NCBI GenBank assembly: GCA_944385485.1
Contig: CALWXL010000004.1
Span: forward strand, 1 to 61,197
Direction of reading: 5' to 3'
Origin: an uncultured Oscillospiraceae bacterium
Lineage (GTDB): Bacteria > Bacillota > Clostridia > Oscillospirales > Oscillospiraceae
Length of the DNA stretch: 61,197 nucleotides
The translations under genes and the position numbers were made by a program. This document shows positions 40,747 to 49,729 of the stretch, piece after piece (the first letter of the stretch is position 1; every line of letters begins with the position of its first letter). A model generated the notes under the pieces. The model made no database searches. It had not been told where the DNA came from and worked only from the letters and a program-made list of their open reading frames with translations.

Positions 40747-42244
40747 CACCACCCAACAGGCCTTGCTGTGGTACAAGAACCTGAAGGAGACCAACAACGA
40801 CACCTTTCTCCCCCTGTTTTTTGACCAGCACCGCTTTCTGGTGCTGAAAGGGGGCGGCGGCAGCGGCAAGAGCATTTTCGCCGGGCGCAAGGTGTTGGAG
40901 CGGGTGACCAGCGAGCCGGGGCACCGGTGGCTGGTGTGCCGCAAGGTGGCCCGCACGTTGCGGGAGAGCTGCTGGGCCCAGCTGGTGGGGCAGATTTCGG
41001 ATTTCTACCCCGACGCCGGGGCCAAAACCAACAAGTCGGCCATGACCATCACCTTTTCCAATGGAAGCGTCATCCTCTTTGCGGGGCTGGACGACGTGGA
41101 GAAGCTGAAATCCATCTTCAACATCACCGGCATCTGGATTGAGGAGGCCTCGGAGCTGGAGGAGGGGGACTTCAACCAGCTGGACATCCGTCTGCGTACC
41201 GATTTTAACCAGTATCTCCAGATGATTTTGACCTTCAACCCCATCAGCATCACCCACTGGCTGAAAAAACGGTTTTTCGACCGCCGCGATCCCCGGGCCA
41301 CGGTGCACGAGAGCACCTACAAGGACAACCGCTTTCTTACCCCCGAGGCGGTGGCCACCCTGGAGAGCTTCCGGGAGACGGATGAGTATTACTACATGGT
41401 CTACTGCCTGGGCCAGTGGGGCGTGACGGGCAAGACGGTGTTCAACGGCAAGGCGGTGGGGGAGCGATTGCAGCACCTGGAGTCTGCGGTGGGAGAGGGC
41501 CTGTTCGAGTACGATTTGGCTGCCGACGGCATCCACCTGTCCAACATCCGGTGGGTGGAGGAGAAGGGGGGCCCTATCCGGCTCTATGCCAGGCCCCAGC
41601 AGGGGCGGCCCTACGTCATTGGCGGGGACACCGCCGGGGATGGCTCGGACTGGTTTGTGGCCCAGGTGCTGGACAACATCACCGGGGTACAGGTGTGTAC
41701 CCTGCGCCACCAGTACGACGAGGACACCTACACCCGGCAGCTGTACTGCCTGGGGCTGTACTACAACCGTGCCCTGCTGGCCCCCGAGTGCAACTTCTCC
41801 ACCTATCCGGTGAAGCTGCTGGGCCTCATGGGCTACCCCAAGATTTACGTCCGGGAGGTGGAGGACTCCTTTGACGGGCAAATCCACCATGCATACGGCT
41901 TCCGCACCGACCGCCTCACCCGTCCGGTGATTCTGGCGGAGCTGGTGCGGGTGATGCGGGACCACCTGGGCGGGGTGAATGACAAGACCACCCTGGAGGA
42001 GATGCTCACCTTTGTGCGCAACGACCAGATGCGTCCCGAGGCGGAGCCTGGGGCCCACGACGACTGCATCATGGCCCTGGCCATTGCCCACTATGTGCGG
42101 CCCCAGCAGTCCATGCGTCTGACCCAGCCTCAGCCCGGGGGCACCGCCCGGTGGACCCCGGACATGTGGGAGGACTGGAACCGGGCCAGCGGGCAGGAGC
42201 GGGAGCTGCTGCTGCGGCTGTGGGGCAGGCCCGGGGACAAGTAA
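40736..42244 (+). CDS. Terminase large subunit, PBSX (XtmB) type
   Basis: 502 residues. The ATPase domain has Walker A GGGGSGKS (39-46), an adenine/arginine region CRKVARTLRES, and Walker B IWIEEASEL (~133-141). The C-terminal nuclease domain starts with GGDTAGDGSDWF and ends with GAHDDCIMALA, supplying the metal-binding acidic residues. It is the motor that pumps DNA into the procapsid. Its similarity to the PBSX terminase fits headful packaging. The ATG at 40736 is the first in-frame start after the small-subunit core. Confidence 0.93.
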   Translation: MNHDTTQQALLWYKNLKETNNDTFLPLFFDQHRFLVLKGGGGSGKSIFAGRKVLERVTSEPGHRWLVCRKVARTLRESCWAQLVGQISDFYPDAGAKTNKSAMTITFSNGSVILFAGLDDVEKLKSIFNITGIWIEEASELEEGDFNQLDIRLRTDFNQYLQMILTFNPISITHWLKKRFFDRRDPRATVHESTYKDNRFLTPEAVATLESFRETDEYYYMVYCLGQWGVTGKTVFNGKAVGERLQHLESAVGEGLFEYDLAADGIHLSNIRWVEEKGGPIRLYARPQQGRPYVIGGDTAGDGSDWFVAQVLDNITGVQVCTLRHQYDEDTYTRQLYCLGLYYNRALLAPECNFSTYPVKLLGLMGYPKIYVREVEDSFDGQIHHAYGFRTDRLTRPVILAELVRVMRDHLGGVNDKTTLEEMLTFVRNDQMRPEAEPGAHDDCIMALAIAHYVRPQQSMRLTQPQPGGTARWTPDMWEDWNRASGQERELLLRLWGRPGDK

Positions 42245-42256
42245 AGGAGGATGAAG

Positions 42257-44314
42257 ATGAAGGCCAAACACCAGAAACAAGCGGGGGAGCGGCTGAAGCT
42301 GTGGCAGCAGCGACTGGCCCAGAGCAATGCCGCCTACTCCGCCGAATACACCCGCATGGACCAGCGGGAGCGTATTTACAACGGCGACGACCAGCTGCGT
42401 CCCCTGGTGCCTGGGGACACCAGAAGGGACGGCGGGCCCCGAAAGACCAGCCATGTGCGCAACATCGTCTTTGAAAATGTGGAGACCCAGGTGTCCAGCG
42501 CCATTCCCCAGCCCAAGGTGACCCCACGCCGCCAGGAAGATGAGAAGCTGGCGGAGATTTTGGAGCACTTCCTGCGCAATGAGCTGGAGCGGCTTCCCTT
42601 TGCCCAGCTCAACGACCTGGCCGAGCGCACGGTGCCCATCCAGGGCGGCGTGGCCTACCTGGTGGAGTGGGACAACCGCTCCCGCACCCACGACACCGTG
42701 GGCACCCAGGTGGTGCGCATGCTCCACCCCAAGCAGCTGGCCCCCCAGCCGGGGGTGTTCACCTCCATCCAGGACATGGATTGGATCATTGTGAAGATTC
42801 CCACCACCCGGGACGCCATTTATCGGGAGTATGGCATCTGGGTGGAGGAGGACGGGGAGTCCGAGCCGGCCGTGCGGGGGGTGGACGGAGTGAGCGCCGT
42901 AGAGGACGCCCTCACCCGCTATGTGGGCTATGAGAAGAACCCTCAGGGGGGCATCAACCGCTACTGCTGGGTCAACGATACCCCGTTGGAGGATTTGGAG
43001 GACTATCAGGCCCGCCGCCAACCTGTATGCAAACAGTGCGGACGGGTACGGCCTCTGCCGGGGCAGATCATCCAACAGGAGACGGAGCCTGTCCAGCCCC
43101 AGCCGGAGGAGCTGCTGCGCCAGGAGATGGCAGGGCAGATGCTGGCCCAGTCCATGGCCCAGGAGGCCATGGAGGGCGGGGGTGGCTTACACAGCCTCCC
43201 GGTGGAGGCAGACCCCCAGAGCGCACCCCGGGAATACCAGGGAGGCCCTTGTCCCTGGTGTGGCTGTGAGGAGTTTACCGACCAGGTGCAGGACTACGAG
43301 CAGGTGCTGCTGCCCATGGTCACGGGAAAGGGGCTGGACATCCCGGGGGCCACCCCCGATTTGGACGGGGAGGGGAACCCGGTGATGCGCCCCACCCTCA
43401 TCCCCTTCTATAAGCCGGGGGTGTTTCCCATTGTGCTCCAGCGCAGCGTGTCCGTGTACGGTCAGCTGCTGGGCAACTCGGATGTGGACATGATCGCCGA
43501 CCAGCAAAACACCATCAACCGCCTGGAGCAGAAGATCATTGACCGCCTGGTGAAGGCAGGTACCCGCATCACTTTGCCCGACAACGCCTCTTTGCGAGTG
43601 GACAGCCAGGACGGAGAGCGGTGGTACATCGGCTCGGCGGCGGACAAGGCCATGATCGGCGTGTATGACTTCAAGGGGGATCTGGAGTACGAACTGTTGT
43701 ACCTCAACAACGTCTACGAGGAGGCCCGACAGATTTTGGGCATCACCGACTCCTATCAGGGCCGGGCAGACTCCACCGCCACCAGCGGCAAGGCCAAAGA
43801 GTTTTCCGCCGCCCAGGCCGCCGGACGGCTGGAGAGCAAGCGGGTGATGAAACACAAGGCCTACGCTGAGCTGTTCCGCATGATGTTCGAGTTCTGGCTG
43901 GCCTACGGGGATGAGCCCCGGCCCGTCACCTACCGGGACACCCAGGGCCACACCCAGTACCAGCAGTTCAACCGCTATGACTTTTTGGAGCGGGACGAGG
44001 ATGGACAGTACTACTGGAATGACCAGTTCCTCTTCTCGGTGGACACCACCGACACCCTGGCCAACAACCGGGAGGGAATGTGGCAGGAGACCCGCCAGAA
44101 CCTCCAGACCGGGGCCTTTGGGGACCCGGCGGCCACCGAGACTCTCATTCTGTTCTGGACCAAGATGGAAGAACTCCACTACCCCGGAGCAGGGGCCACC
44201 AAGCAGGCCCTGGAAGAGCGCTCACAGCGGGAGGCCCAGGCGGCACAACAACAACTTCTGACGCAAGGCGACAGCGGGAACATGCCAATAGAGGGAACCC
44301 CTGAACTTGTCTGA
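42257..44314 (+). CDS. Portal protein with a zinc-ribbon insert
   Basis: 685 residues, close in size to podoviral (P22-type) portals and far larger than most siphovirus ones. The central fold (FPIVLQRSVSVYGQLLGNSDVDMIADQQNTINRL, DSTATSGKAKEFSAAQAAGRLESKRVM) is typical of portal proteins. Two cysteine pairs, CKQC at 258-261 and CPWC at 332-335, probably form a zinc ribbon closing a ~70-residue insert rich in Gln and Glu. The ATG at 42257 is six bases from AAAGGAGG. Confidence 0.85.
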   Translation: MKAKHQKQAGERLKLWQQRLAQSNAAYSAEYTRMDQRERIYNGDDQLRPLVPGDTRRDGGPRKTSHVRNIVFENVETQVSSAIPQPKVTPRRQEDEKLAEILEHFLRNELERLPFAQLNDLAERTVPIQGGVAYLVEWDNRSRTHDTVGTQVVRMLHPKQLAPQPGVFTSIQDMDWIIVKIPTTRDAIYREYGIWVEEDGESEPAVRGVDGVSAVEDALTRYVGYEKNPQGGINRYCWVNDTPLEDLEDYQARRQPVCKQCGRVRPLPGQIIQQETEPVQPQPEELLRQEMAGQMLAQSMAQEAMEGGGGLHSLPVEADPQSAPREYQGGPCPWCGCEEFTDQVQDYEQVLLPMVTGKGLDIPGATPDLDGEGNPVMRPTLIPFYKPGVFPIVLQRSVSVYGQLLGNSDVDMIADQQNTINRLEQKIIDRLVKAGTRITLPDNASLRVDSQDGERWYIGSAADKAMIGVYDFKGDLEYELLYLNNVYEEARQILGITDSYQGRADSTATSGKAKEFSAAQAAGRLESKRVMKHKAYAELFRMMFEFWLAYGDEPRPVTYRDTQGHTQYQQFNRYDFLERDEDGQYYWNDQFLFSVDTTDTLANNREGMWQETRQNLQTGAFGDPAATETLILFWTKMEELHYPGAGATKQALEERSQREAQAAQQQLLTQGDSGNMPIEGTPELV

Positions 44315-44645
44315 CTTCGGTGCTTTGCGGAACTTTATGCGCCATAAATGCGTTGCATCTTTTTGAAATACACAAAGTATTTCTGCAAAGCTGCGCCTTT
44401 TTCTGACGTAAAATTTCTCGCAACTCACTCTCGTCAGCAAATTCAGGCGTTCCCTAGGAGAGGAGGGAATGGCATGAAGGAGCACAAAGGCTACATTGGC
44501 CGGATTCAGAACACCGGCACCCAGGTGGTGAAGGCCCCCGTACAGACCACCGCCACCAAGACGGGCACCGTCCACACCGGCGGCGACCTGAGACAGGGCA
44601 AAAAGTAAGCCCTAACATCCAACTACGCAGGGACAGCGGGAACAT
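44270..44645. repeat. Direct repeat GACAGCGGGAACAT flanking an AT-rich patch and a small gene
   Basis: The 14-mer is found at 44270-44283 (end of the portal gene) and 44632-44645, 362 bp apart, in similar surroundings (ACGCA before, CCAA after). Between them, 44315-44460 is AT-rich with a GAAATAC/GTATTTC hairpin and a TCTGACG/CGTCAG pair, unlike its GC-rich surroundings. It may mark an insertion or duplication. Confidence 0.45.
44474..44608 (+). CDS. Small phage protein between portal and scaffold
   Basis: 44 residues, basic: MKEHKGYIGRIQNTGTQVVK then an Ala/Thr/Gly-rich tail ending DLRQGKK. Similar short basic proteins follow the portal gene in many clostridial phages. The ATG at 44474 follows AGGAGAGGAGGG. 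Role unknown. Confidence 0.6.
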   Translation: MKEHKGYIGRIQNTGTQVVKAPVQTTATKTGTVHTGGDLRQGKK

Positions 44646-44684
44646 CCAAACGCCCCCACAAAAAGGGGCAGGAAGGAACGAAAT

Positions 44685-45428
44685 ATGGAAGTCAACGAAC
44701 AACAGGTGTACGAGGCCCTTGGGGTGGAGCAGCCCCAGCAGGAGCCGGAGACCACGCAGGTTTCTCAGCAGGAGCCAGTGGCACAACAGCAGGCACAGCC
44801 CACCCAAGGGGGGGAGATGAGCCTGGAGCAGCGCCGGGAAAATGCCGCCCGTCGGCGGCGGGAGGAGACCCGGGCTGCCATTCAGGAGGCGGTGGAGACG
44901 GAGCGCACCCACGCCCGCCGGGACGTGGAGCAAGTCTTACAGGATGCAGGGCTCACCAACCCCACCGACGGCACTCCCATCACCAACCTGGAGCAGTATC
45001 GGGCGTGGAAGAAGGCCCGGCAGGAGCAGCCTGCCCCGGCACCTCAGCCCAACCCGGCCATGGAGGCCCAGGTGGCCTCTGAGCTGGCCCAGATCCGTCA
45101 GCTCAACCCCAACATCCGATCAGTGGGCGATCTGCTCACCATGCCCCGTGCCCGGGAGTTTTACCAGCTGGTGAAGCGGGGCAACTCCTTTGTGGATGCC
45201 TACAAGCTGGCCCACTACGACCAGCTTACCCAGCAGGCCGCCGCAGCTGCCCGGCAGCAGGCCCAAAACCTGGCCCGGAGCAAGGGCCATCTGGTGGCCG
45301 CTACCCAGCGAGGAAAGGGCGGGGCCTCGGTGCCTGTGGAGGAGATGAATCTGTTCCGGGCCTTCAATCCTCAGGCCAGTGAGACGGCCATTCAAGCCTA
45401 CTACAACAAATACCAAGGAGGAAAGTAA
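44685..45428 (+). CDS. Capsid scaffold protein
   Basis: 247 residues, highly charged, Gln-rich and predicted largely helical (QQEPVAQQQAQPTQGG, RRENAARRRREETRAAIQEA), ending in a small basic segment, as in phage scaffolds that line the procapsid and leave before packaging. Its place between portal and capsid genes supports this. Starts at the ATG at 44685 after GGAAGGA. Confidence 0.75.
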   Translation: MEVNEQQVYEALGVEQPQQEPETTQVSQQEPVAQQQAQPTQGGEMSLEQRRENAARRRREETRAAIQEAVETERTHARRDVEQVLQDAGLTNPTDGTPITNLEQYRAWKKARQEQPAPAPQPNPAMEAQVASELAQIRQLNPNIRSVGDLLTMPRAREFYQLVKRGNSFVDAYKLAHYDQLTQQAAAAARQQAQNLARSKGHLVAATQRGKGGASVPVEEMNLFRAFNPQASETAIQAYYNKYQGGK

Positions 45429-45430
45429 TC

Positions 45431-45817
45431 GTGTTTGTACCCATCAAACGTGACACCGGGGCCATGCTGCCCTGGGAATATCTGGGCGCAGCAGAAGGAA
45501 CCTACCAGGCCGGTCAGATGCTCACCGTGAAAGACGGCAAGTTGGCGGCTCTGGAAGCCCCCGGCACCACCACACCCCCCTATCTGTGCATGGCGGATGT
45601 GAAAGCCGCCGCCGGACAGGTCATCCCCGTGACCCGGGTGGAGGGAGACTGCATCTATGAGACCCAGCTCAAGGCCCTGTACGCGTCTGCCAAGGCAGGC
45701 GTGAAGATGCAGGTGGACCAGGACGGCCTCACCGCCAGCGAGGGGGAGGGCACCTTCGAGCTGGTGGAGGTGTCCGGCACCCAGGCCGGTGACACCGTCC
45801 GGGGCAGATTTGTGTAA
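45431..45817 (+). CDS. Capsid decoration/stabilising protein (likely)
   Basis: 128 residues, beta-rich, beginning FVPIKRDTGAMLPWEYLGAA and with a barrel-like stretch YQAGQMLTVKDGKLAAL. Position directly before the major capsid gene suggests a head-decoration protein. The GTG start at 45431 follows AAGGAGG, which lies at the end of the scaffold gene. Confidence 0.6.
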   Translation: MFVPIKRDTGAMLPWEYLGAAEGTYQAGQMLTVKDGKLAALEAPGTTTPPYLCMADVKAAAGQVIPVTRVEGDCIYETQLKALYASAKAGVKMQVDQDGLTASEGEGTFELVEVSGTQAGDTVRGRFV

Positions 45818-45835
45818 AGGAGGACAACCCATCTC

Positions 45836-46846
45836 ATGAAAATCATTTTTTCCGAAGGCTCCGGCCTGAACGACAGCATTTACGGCAAGTGCCAGGCCCC
45901 CATCCGCATGTTCCTGGAGCAGCGGGGGGAGCAGTTTGAGCGCCAGTCCGTACTGAAGGACCTCTTCCTCATGGGCAAGAGCGAGAACTACGGCGACCTG
46001 ATGACCACCATGACCGCCATGAGCGGCTTTGAGCCTGTGGGTGAAAACGGGGCCTACCCTCTGGACGGCATGCAGGAGGGCTACCAGAAGCTGCTGGTGT
46101 ACGACACCTGGAAAGACTCCTTCTCCATCTCTGCGGAGATGATGGAGGACTCCAAGGTCATGGACATGAAAAAGCAGCCCGCCGCCTTCATCACCAGTTA
46201 CAACCGCACCCGGGAGCTGTTTGGTGCGGCGCTCTACGGCGGCGCCATCTCCGGCAAGGATAAGATCCTGTACAAGGGCCGGGAGTTTGACATCAAGAGC
46301 GCCGACGGGGTCACCATGTTCCACACCAAGCACCCCGCCAAGGTCTCCGGCGAGGACCAGTCCAACAAGTTCAACGACGCCTTCTCCGTGGACGCCCTGG
46401 GCAAGATGGAGACCGCCATGCACCTGTTCCGGGGGGACAACGACGAAATTCTGGACGTGGCCCCCGACACCATCCTCATCCCTGAGGTGGGCAGCCTGAA
46501 AAAGGAGGTCTTTGCCGCCATTGGCGCGGACAAGGAGCCCACCTCCGCCAACAACGCCTTCAACTACCAGTACGGCCGTTGGACCGTCATTGTGTGGAGC
46601 TACCTCAACCAGTTTGTGGACCTGTCTGAGGGTAAGGCCCCCTGGATTTTGCTGGACAGCAAGTATAACCAGACCTACGGCGGCGCGGTGTGGAACGACC
46701 GCATCCAGCTGGCGGTGCGCTCCACTGTGGACGAGAACACCGACGCCAACGTCTGGCGTGGCCGCAGCCGCTTCAACGCCACCTTTAACGACTGGCGGTT
46801 TGCCGCTGTGGGCGGCATTGACAGCGGCACTACCCTGCCCGAATAA
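45836..46846 (+). CDS. Major capsid protein, Mu gpT-like
   Basis: 336 residues. HK97-fold proteins of the Mu gpT branch share the pattern seen here: an early helix (YGKCQAPIRMFLEQRGEQFE), a central FSISAEMMEDSKV segment, DGVTMFHTKHP, and a C-terminal WILLDSKYNQTYGGAVWNDRI. It forms the icosahedral head. The ATG at 45836 follows AAAGGAGG. A GC-rich hairpin without T-run (46854-46887) comes after it and may set mRNA stability for high expression. Confidence 0.85.
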   Translation: MKIIFSEGSGLNDSIYGKCQAPIRMFLEQRGEQFERQSVLKDLFLMGKSENYGDLMTTMTAMSGFEPVGENGAYPLDGMQEGYQKLLVYDTWKDSFSISAEMMEDSKVMDMKKQPAAFITSYNRTRELFGAALYGGAISGKDKILYKGREFDIKSADGVTMFHTKHPAKVSGEDQSNKFNDAFSVDALGKMETAMHLFRGDNDEILDVAPDTILIPEVGSLKKEVFAAIGADKEPTSANNAFNYQYGRWTVIVWSYLNQFVDLSEGKAPWILLDSKYNQTYGGAVWNDRIQLAVRSTVDENTDANVWRGRSRFNATFNDWRFAAVGGIDSGTTLPE

Positions 46847-46853
46847 AAGGGAA

Positions 46854-46887
46854 CCCCCCGCCCCGGCCTTTGTGCCGGGGCGGGGGG
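46854..46887 (+). other. Strong GC hairpin after the capsid gene
   Basis: CCCCCCGCCCCGGC and its complement around CTTTGT, no T-run. Probably stabilises the capsid mRNA 3' end or partly terminates. Confidence 0.6.
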
Positions 46888-46907
46888 AGAAGAGAGGAGG
46901 TTTGACC

Positions 46908-47309
46908 ATGGCAGACGCCCATCGGTTTCCCACCGCCCAGGAGGTGGTGGCTCAGGCGGATCTGCTCTGCCCAAACCAGTACAGCCAGGAGCAAAAGCTG
47001 AGCTGGCTGGGAGAGCTGGAGGGGCGGATTTATCTGGATGTCCACCTGGCCACCCGGGAGCAGCTGGAGCAGGTGTGGAAACAGTGGCCGGGGACCCTGG
47101 CTGTGGGCTGGCCTCACAGCGATGTGTACCTGCACTGGCTGCTGGCCAAGCTCCACCAGGCAGATGGGGAGCTGGCGCTGTACCAAAATCGCATGGAGAG
47201 CTTCAACACCAGCTATCAAAACTACGTCAATTGGTACATCCGCACCTATGACCCCGCCCACATACCTGTTTCGGAGGGAGGTGACGGGGATGCGGAAGAT
47301 GGTGGATGA
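46908..47309 (+). CDS. Head-tail connector/adaptor-like protein
   Basis: 133 residues, helical: QKLSWLGELEGRIYLDVHL, PHSDVYLHWLLAKLHQADGE and YQNRMESFNTSYQNYVNWY. This pattern is common directly after the capsid gene in clostridial phages and would correspond in position to P22 gp4-type connectors. The frame is open far upstream inside the capsid gene; the ATG at 46908 follows GAGAGGAGG. Confidence 0.6.
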   Translation: MADAHRFPTAQEVVAQADLLCPNQYSQEQKLSWLGELEGRIYLDVHLATREQLEQVWKQWPGTLAVGWPHSDVYLHWLLAKLHQADGELALYQNRMESFNTSYQNYVNWYIRTYDPAHIPVSEGGDGDAEDGG

Positions 47310-47373
47310 GTGGCTGGAGCGGCTGCTGGGGCGCAGCCTGGAGCGTATGATACAGAGGAGAGGAATGGAATGA
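47290..47373 (+). CDS. Very small phage protein (27 residues), tentative
   Basis: Reads MRKMVDEWLERLLGRSLERM then IQRRGME, one amphipathic helix. It has a good ribosome binding site (GGGAGGTGA) and overlaps both neighbours by stop-start contacts (ATGA at 47370), which is the only reason to list it. Confidence 0.35.
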   Translation: MRKMVDEWLERLLGRSLERMIQRRGME

Positions 47374-47708
47374 ACGGGGAGGAGTTTCTGGCAGCGGTGT
47401 TGGTGGGCCTGGCCGGAGGCAGCGGCATCACCGGGCTGGCCATGGGCTATCTGCGGCGGTACATTGACCGCCGCCTGGAGCAGGGGGAGCAGGAGGCTCA
47501 GCTGCGGCAGGAGCATCGCCAGCGGCGGCAGGAGGTGGAAGACCAGCTGCACCATGCCTATGGTCGGTGCATATTCTGGCTTAACCACGCTGTGACCAAG
47601 CCGCCCGCCAACGGCGAGCTGGCCCAGGCCATGGACAAACTCACCCAGGCCGAAGAGGCCAAAAAGAAATTGGATCGGGAGATCCTGGCCGCTTATGAGA
47701 AGGAGTGA
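47370..47708 (+). CDS. Membrane-anchored coiled-coil phage protein
   Basis: 112 residues: one membrane helix at ~5-27 followed by a long charged coiled coil (RRLEQGEQEAQLRQEHRQRR, AMDKLTQAEEAKKKLD). Placed before the holin and amidase, so it may be a lysis accessory or spanin-like factor; inference from position. The ATG at 47370 follows GAGGAGAGG. Confidence 0.55.
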   Translation: MNGEEFLAAVLVGLAGGSGITGLAMGYLRRYIDRRLEQGEQEAQLRQEHRQRRQEVEDQLHHAYGRCIFWLNHAVTKPPANGELAQAMDKLTQAEEAKKKLDREILAAYEKE

Positions 47709-47712
47709 GAAG

Positions 47713-47964
47713 GTGCAAGAAGTATGGAGAAAATTGTCCAGCCGTAAGCTGTGGACCGCCCTGGCAGGCATCGCCGCCGGATTGGCCCTGGCCTTTGGTC
47801 TGGATCAGGAGGCGGTGGCCAGCACAGCGGGGGCTGTGGTGTCGGTGATCTCGGTGGTGACCTACATCGTCACCGAGGGGCGCATTGATGCCGCAGCGGT
47901 AAAAACCGCCATTGAAGATGTACAAGAGGCGGTGGAGGAGGTAACCAGCATTGAGACTGATTAA
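47713..47964 (+). CDS. Phage holin (likely)
   Basis: 83 residues with [21 protein letters not shown] and a second hydrophobic segment [19 protein letters not shown], matching small holins of clostridial phages that sit right before the endolysin. I choose the GTG at 47713 (AAGGAG seven bases upstream); an in-frame ATG at 47695 is possible. It overlaps the amidase by 14 bases. Confidence 0.75.
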   Translation: MQEVWRKLSSRKLWTALAGIAAGLALAFGLDQEAVASTAGAVVSVISVVTYIVTEGRIDAAAVKTAIEDVQEAVEEVTSIETD

Positions 47965-48949
47965 ATGTATCTTGACCGCCAACGACTGCTACAAGGCCGG
48001 GCGGACCATCACCCCCAAGGGCGTGATGGTCCACTCCACCGGGGCCAATAACCCTCTGGTGGCCCGCTATGTGCAGCCCCTGGAGGGACAGAGCGAGGAA
48101 GCCAAGCTCAAAGAGCAGATCGGCACCAACCGCAACGCCAACGACTGGAACAACCCGGGGCTGGATGTGTGCGTCCACGCCTTTGTGGGCAAGCTGGCCG
48201 ACGGCGGCGTGGGCACCGTCCAGACCTTGCCCTGGAACCACCGAGGGTGGCATGCCGGTACCGGCACCTCGGGTGGCAGCGCCAACAACACCCACATCAG
48301 CTTTGAGATCTGTGAGGATGCCCTCACGGATGCAGGATATTTCAGCAAGATCTACCAGGAGGCGGTGGAGCTCACCGCCATGCTGTGCAAGACCTACAAC
48401 CTGGACCCCAAGGCCGATGGGGTGGTGATCTGTCACTGTGAGGGGTATGACCGGGGCGTGGCCAGCAATCATGCCGACGTGATGCACTGGTTCCCCAAGT
48501 TTGGCAAGAGTATGGACACCTTCCGCAGCGATGTGTCCAAGGCCATGGGCACCACCCAGGTCAAACCCCAGCCCCAGCCCACCGTTCCCTCTACGACAAA
48601 GACGTATACCGTGGCAAAGGGGGATACGTTGAGCGAGATCGCCGCCAAGTATAGCACCACCGTGGACACCTTGGTCCAGCTCAACGGCATCCAAAACCCC
48701 AACCTCATTGTGGTGGGACAGGTGCTCAAGCTGCCGGGTGCCAAAGGCTTTGAGCCCTACACCGTGAAGGTATCCGTGACCGAACTGCGCATTCGCAGCG
48801 GCCCCGGCACCGACACCGCCGCCCAAGGGTTCATTGAGCCTGGAGTGTACACCATCGTGGAAGAGGCGGACGGGCCCGGGGCAAAGCGCTGGGGCCGGCT
48901 CAAGTCCGGGGCGGGCTGGATTAGCCTGGACTACGCCGAGAAGGTGTAA
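47951..48949 (+). CDS. Endolysin: N-acetylmuramoyl-L-alanine amidase with LysM and SH3-like domains
   Basis: 332 residues in three domains. Residues ~1-170 form an amidase_2/PGRP domain, with zinc-binding histidines visible in [14 protein letters not shown] and [17 protein letters not shown]. Residues ~217-261 are a LysM repeat ([20 protein letters not shown]). The last ~60 residues resemble an SH3b cell-wall binding domain ([20 protein letters not shown]). It would cut peptidoglycan at lysis. The TTG start at 47951 follows GGAGGAGG. Confidence 0.92.
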   Translation: MRLIKCILTANDCYKAGRTITPKGVMVHSTGANNPLVARYVQPLEGQSEEAKLKEQIGTNRNANDWNNPGLDVCVHAFVGKLADGGVGTVQTLPWNHRGWHAGTGTSGGSANNTHISFEICEDALTDAGYFSKIYQEAVELTAMLCKTYNLDPKADGVVICHCEGYDRGVASNHADVMHWFPKFGKSMDTFRSDVSKAMGTTQVKPQPQPTVPSTTKTYTVAKGDTLSEIAAKYSTTVDTLVQLNGIQNPNLIVVGQVLKLPGAKGFEPYTVKVSVTELRIRSGPGTDTAAQGFIEPGVYTIVEEADGPGAKRWGRLKSGAGWISLDYAEKV

Positions 48950-49025
48950 GGGAAGACATTTATGCACAAAACAGGGCATCACCGCCTCCCGGTGGTGCCC
49001 TGTTTCAGAAAGGAGGAGTGGGAGC

Positions 49026-49727
49026 ATGCCAGCCAACTGGCTGTATATGGATGCCAAATTTCCCAACTTCAACGGGGACGAGTCCACCGAAGACAAGCTG
49101 TCTCAGCTGCAAAATTATCTGTATATGCTGGTGGAACAGATGCGCTACACCACCCAGAACCTGGACACCACCAACCTGAATCAGACGGCCCTCCAAAGCT
49201 GGGAGGAGGCCATCACCAAGCCCCTTTACATGCAGCTGGAGGGGGAGGGGGAGCGGCTGACCCAGCTCAGCGCCACCGCCGACGGGCTCACCGCCCTGGT
49301 GCAGTCCCAACAGCAGCAGGTGCAGGAGGTCAAGGACGCTCAGGAGGACGCTCAGAACGCCCTGGAGGGGTTGGACCAATCCGTGCAGGAGATTGCCAGC
49401 CGGGTGGCCCTGGCCCTGACCTCCGACCAGGTGGAAATCGCCATTGAGAAAAAACTGGCCCAGGGAGTGGACAGCGTCACCACCACCACCGGGTTTACCT
49501 TTGACGAGGTGGGGCTGACGGTGAGCAAAACGGGCAGCGAGATGAGCACCCAGGTCACTGAGGACGGCATGACGGTCAGCCGCAGCGGCACCCAGGTGCT
49601 GGTGGTGAACAACCAGGGGGTGCAGGCCACCAACCTCAACGCCAACACCTATCTCATCATCGGTGGAAAGGCCAGATTTGAACCGTATGGAGCAGACCGC
49701 ATTGGCTGCTTCTGGATAGGGGGCTGA
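49026..49727 (+). CDS. Phage tail fibre/baseplate-type protein
   Basis: 233 residues. N-terminal MPANWLYMDAKFPNFNGDES, a central coiled coil (QSQQQQVQEVKDAQEDAQNALEG shortened here) and a C-terminal cap ARFEPYGADRIGCFWIGG that recurs in many phage tail-fibre proteins of Firmicutes. Probably part of the fibre or its attachment to the short tail. The ATG at 49026 follows GGAGGAG. Confidence 0.65.
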   Translation: MPANWLYMDAKFPNFNGDESTEDKLSQLQNYLYMLVEQMRYTTQNLDTTNLNQTALQSWEEAITKPLYMQLEGEGERLTQLSATADGLTALVQSQQQQVQEVKDAQEDAQNALEGLDQSVQEIASRVALALTSDQVEIAIEKKLAQGVDSVTTTTGFTFDEVGLTVSKTGSEMSTQVTEDGMTVSRSGTQVLVVNNQGVQATNLNANTYLIIGGKARFEPYGADRIGCFWIGG

Positions 49728-49729
49728 CC

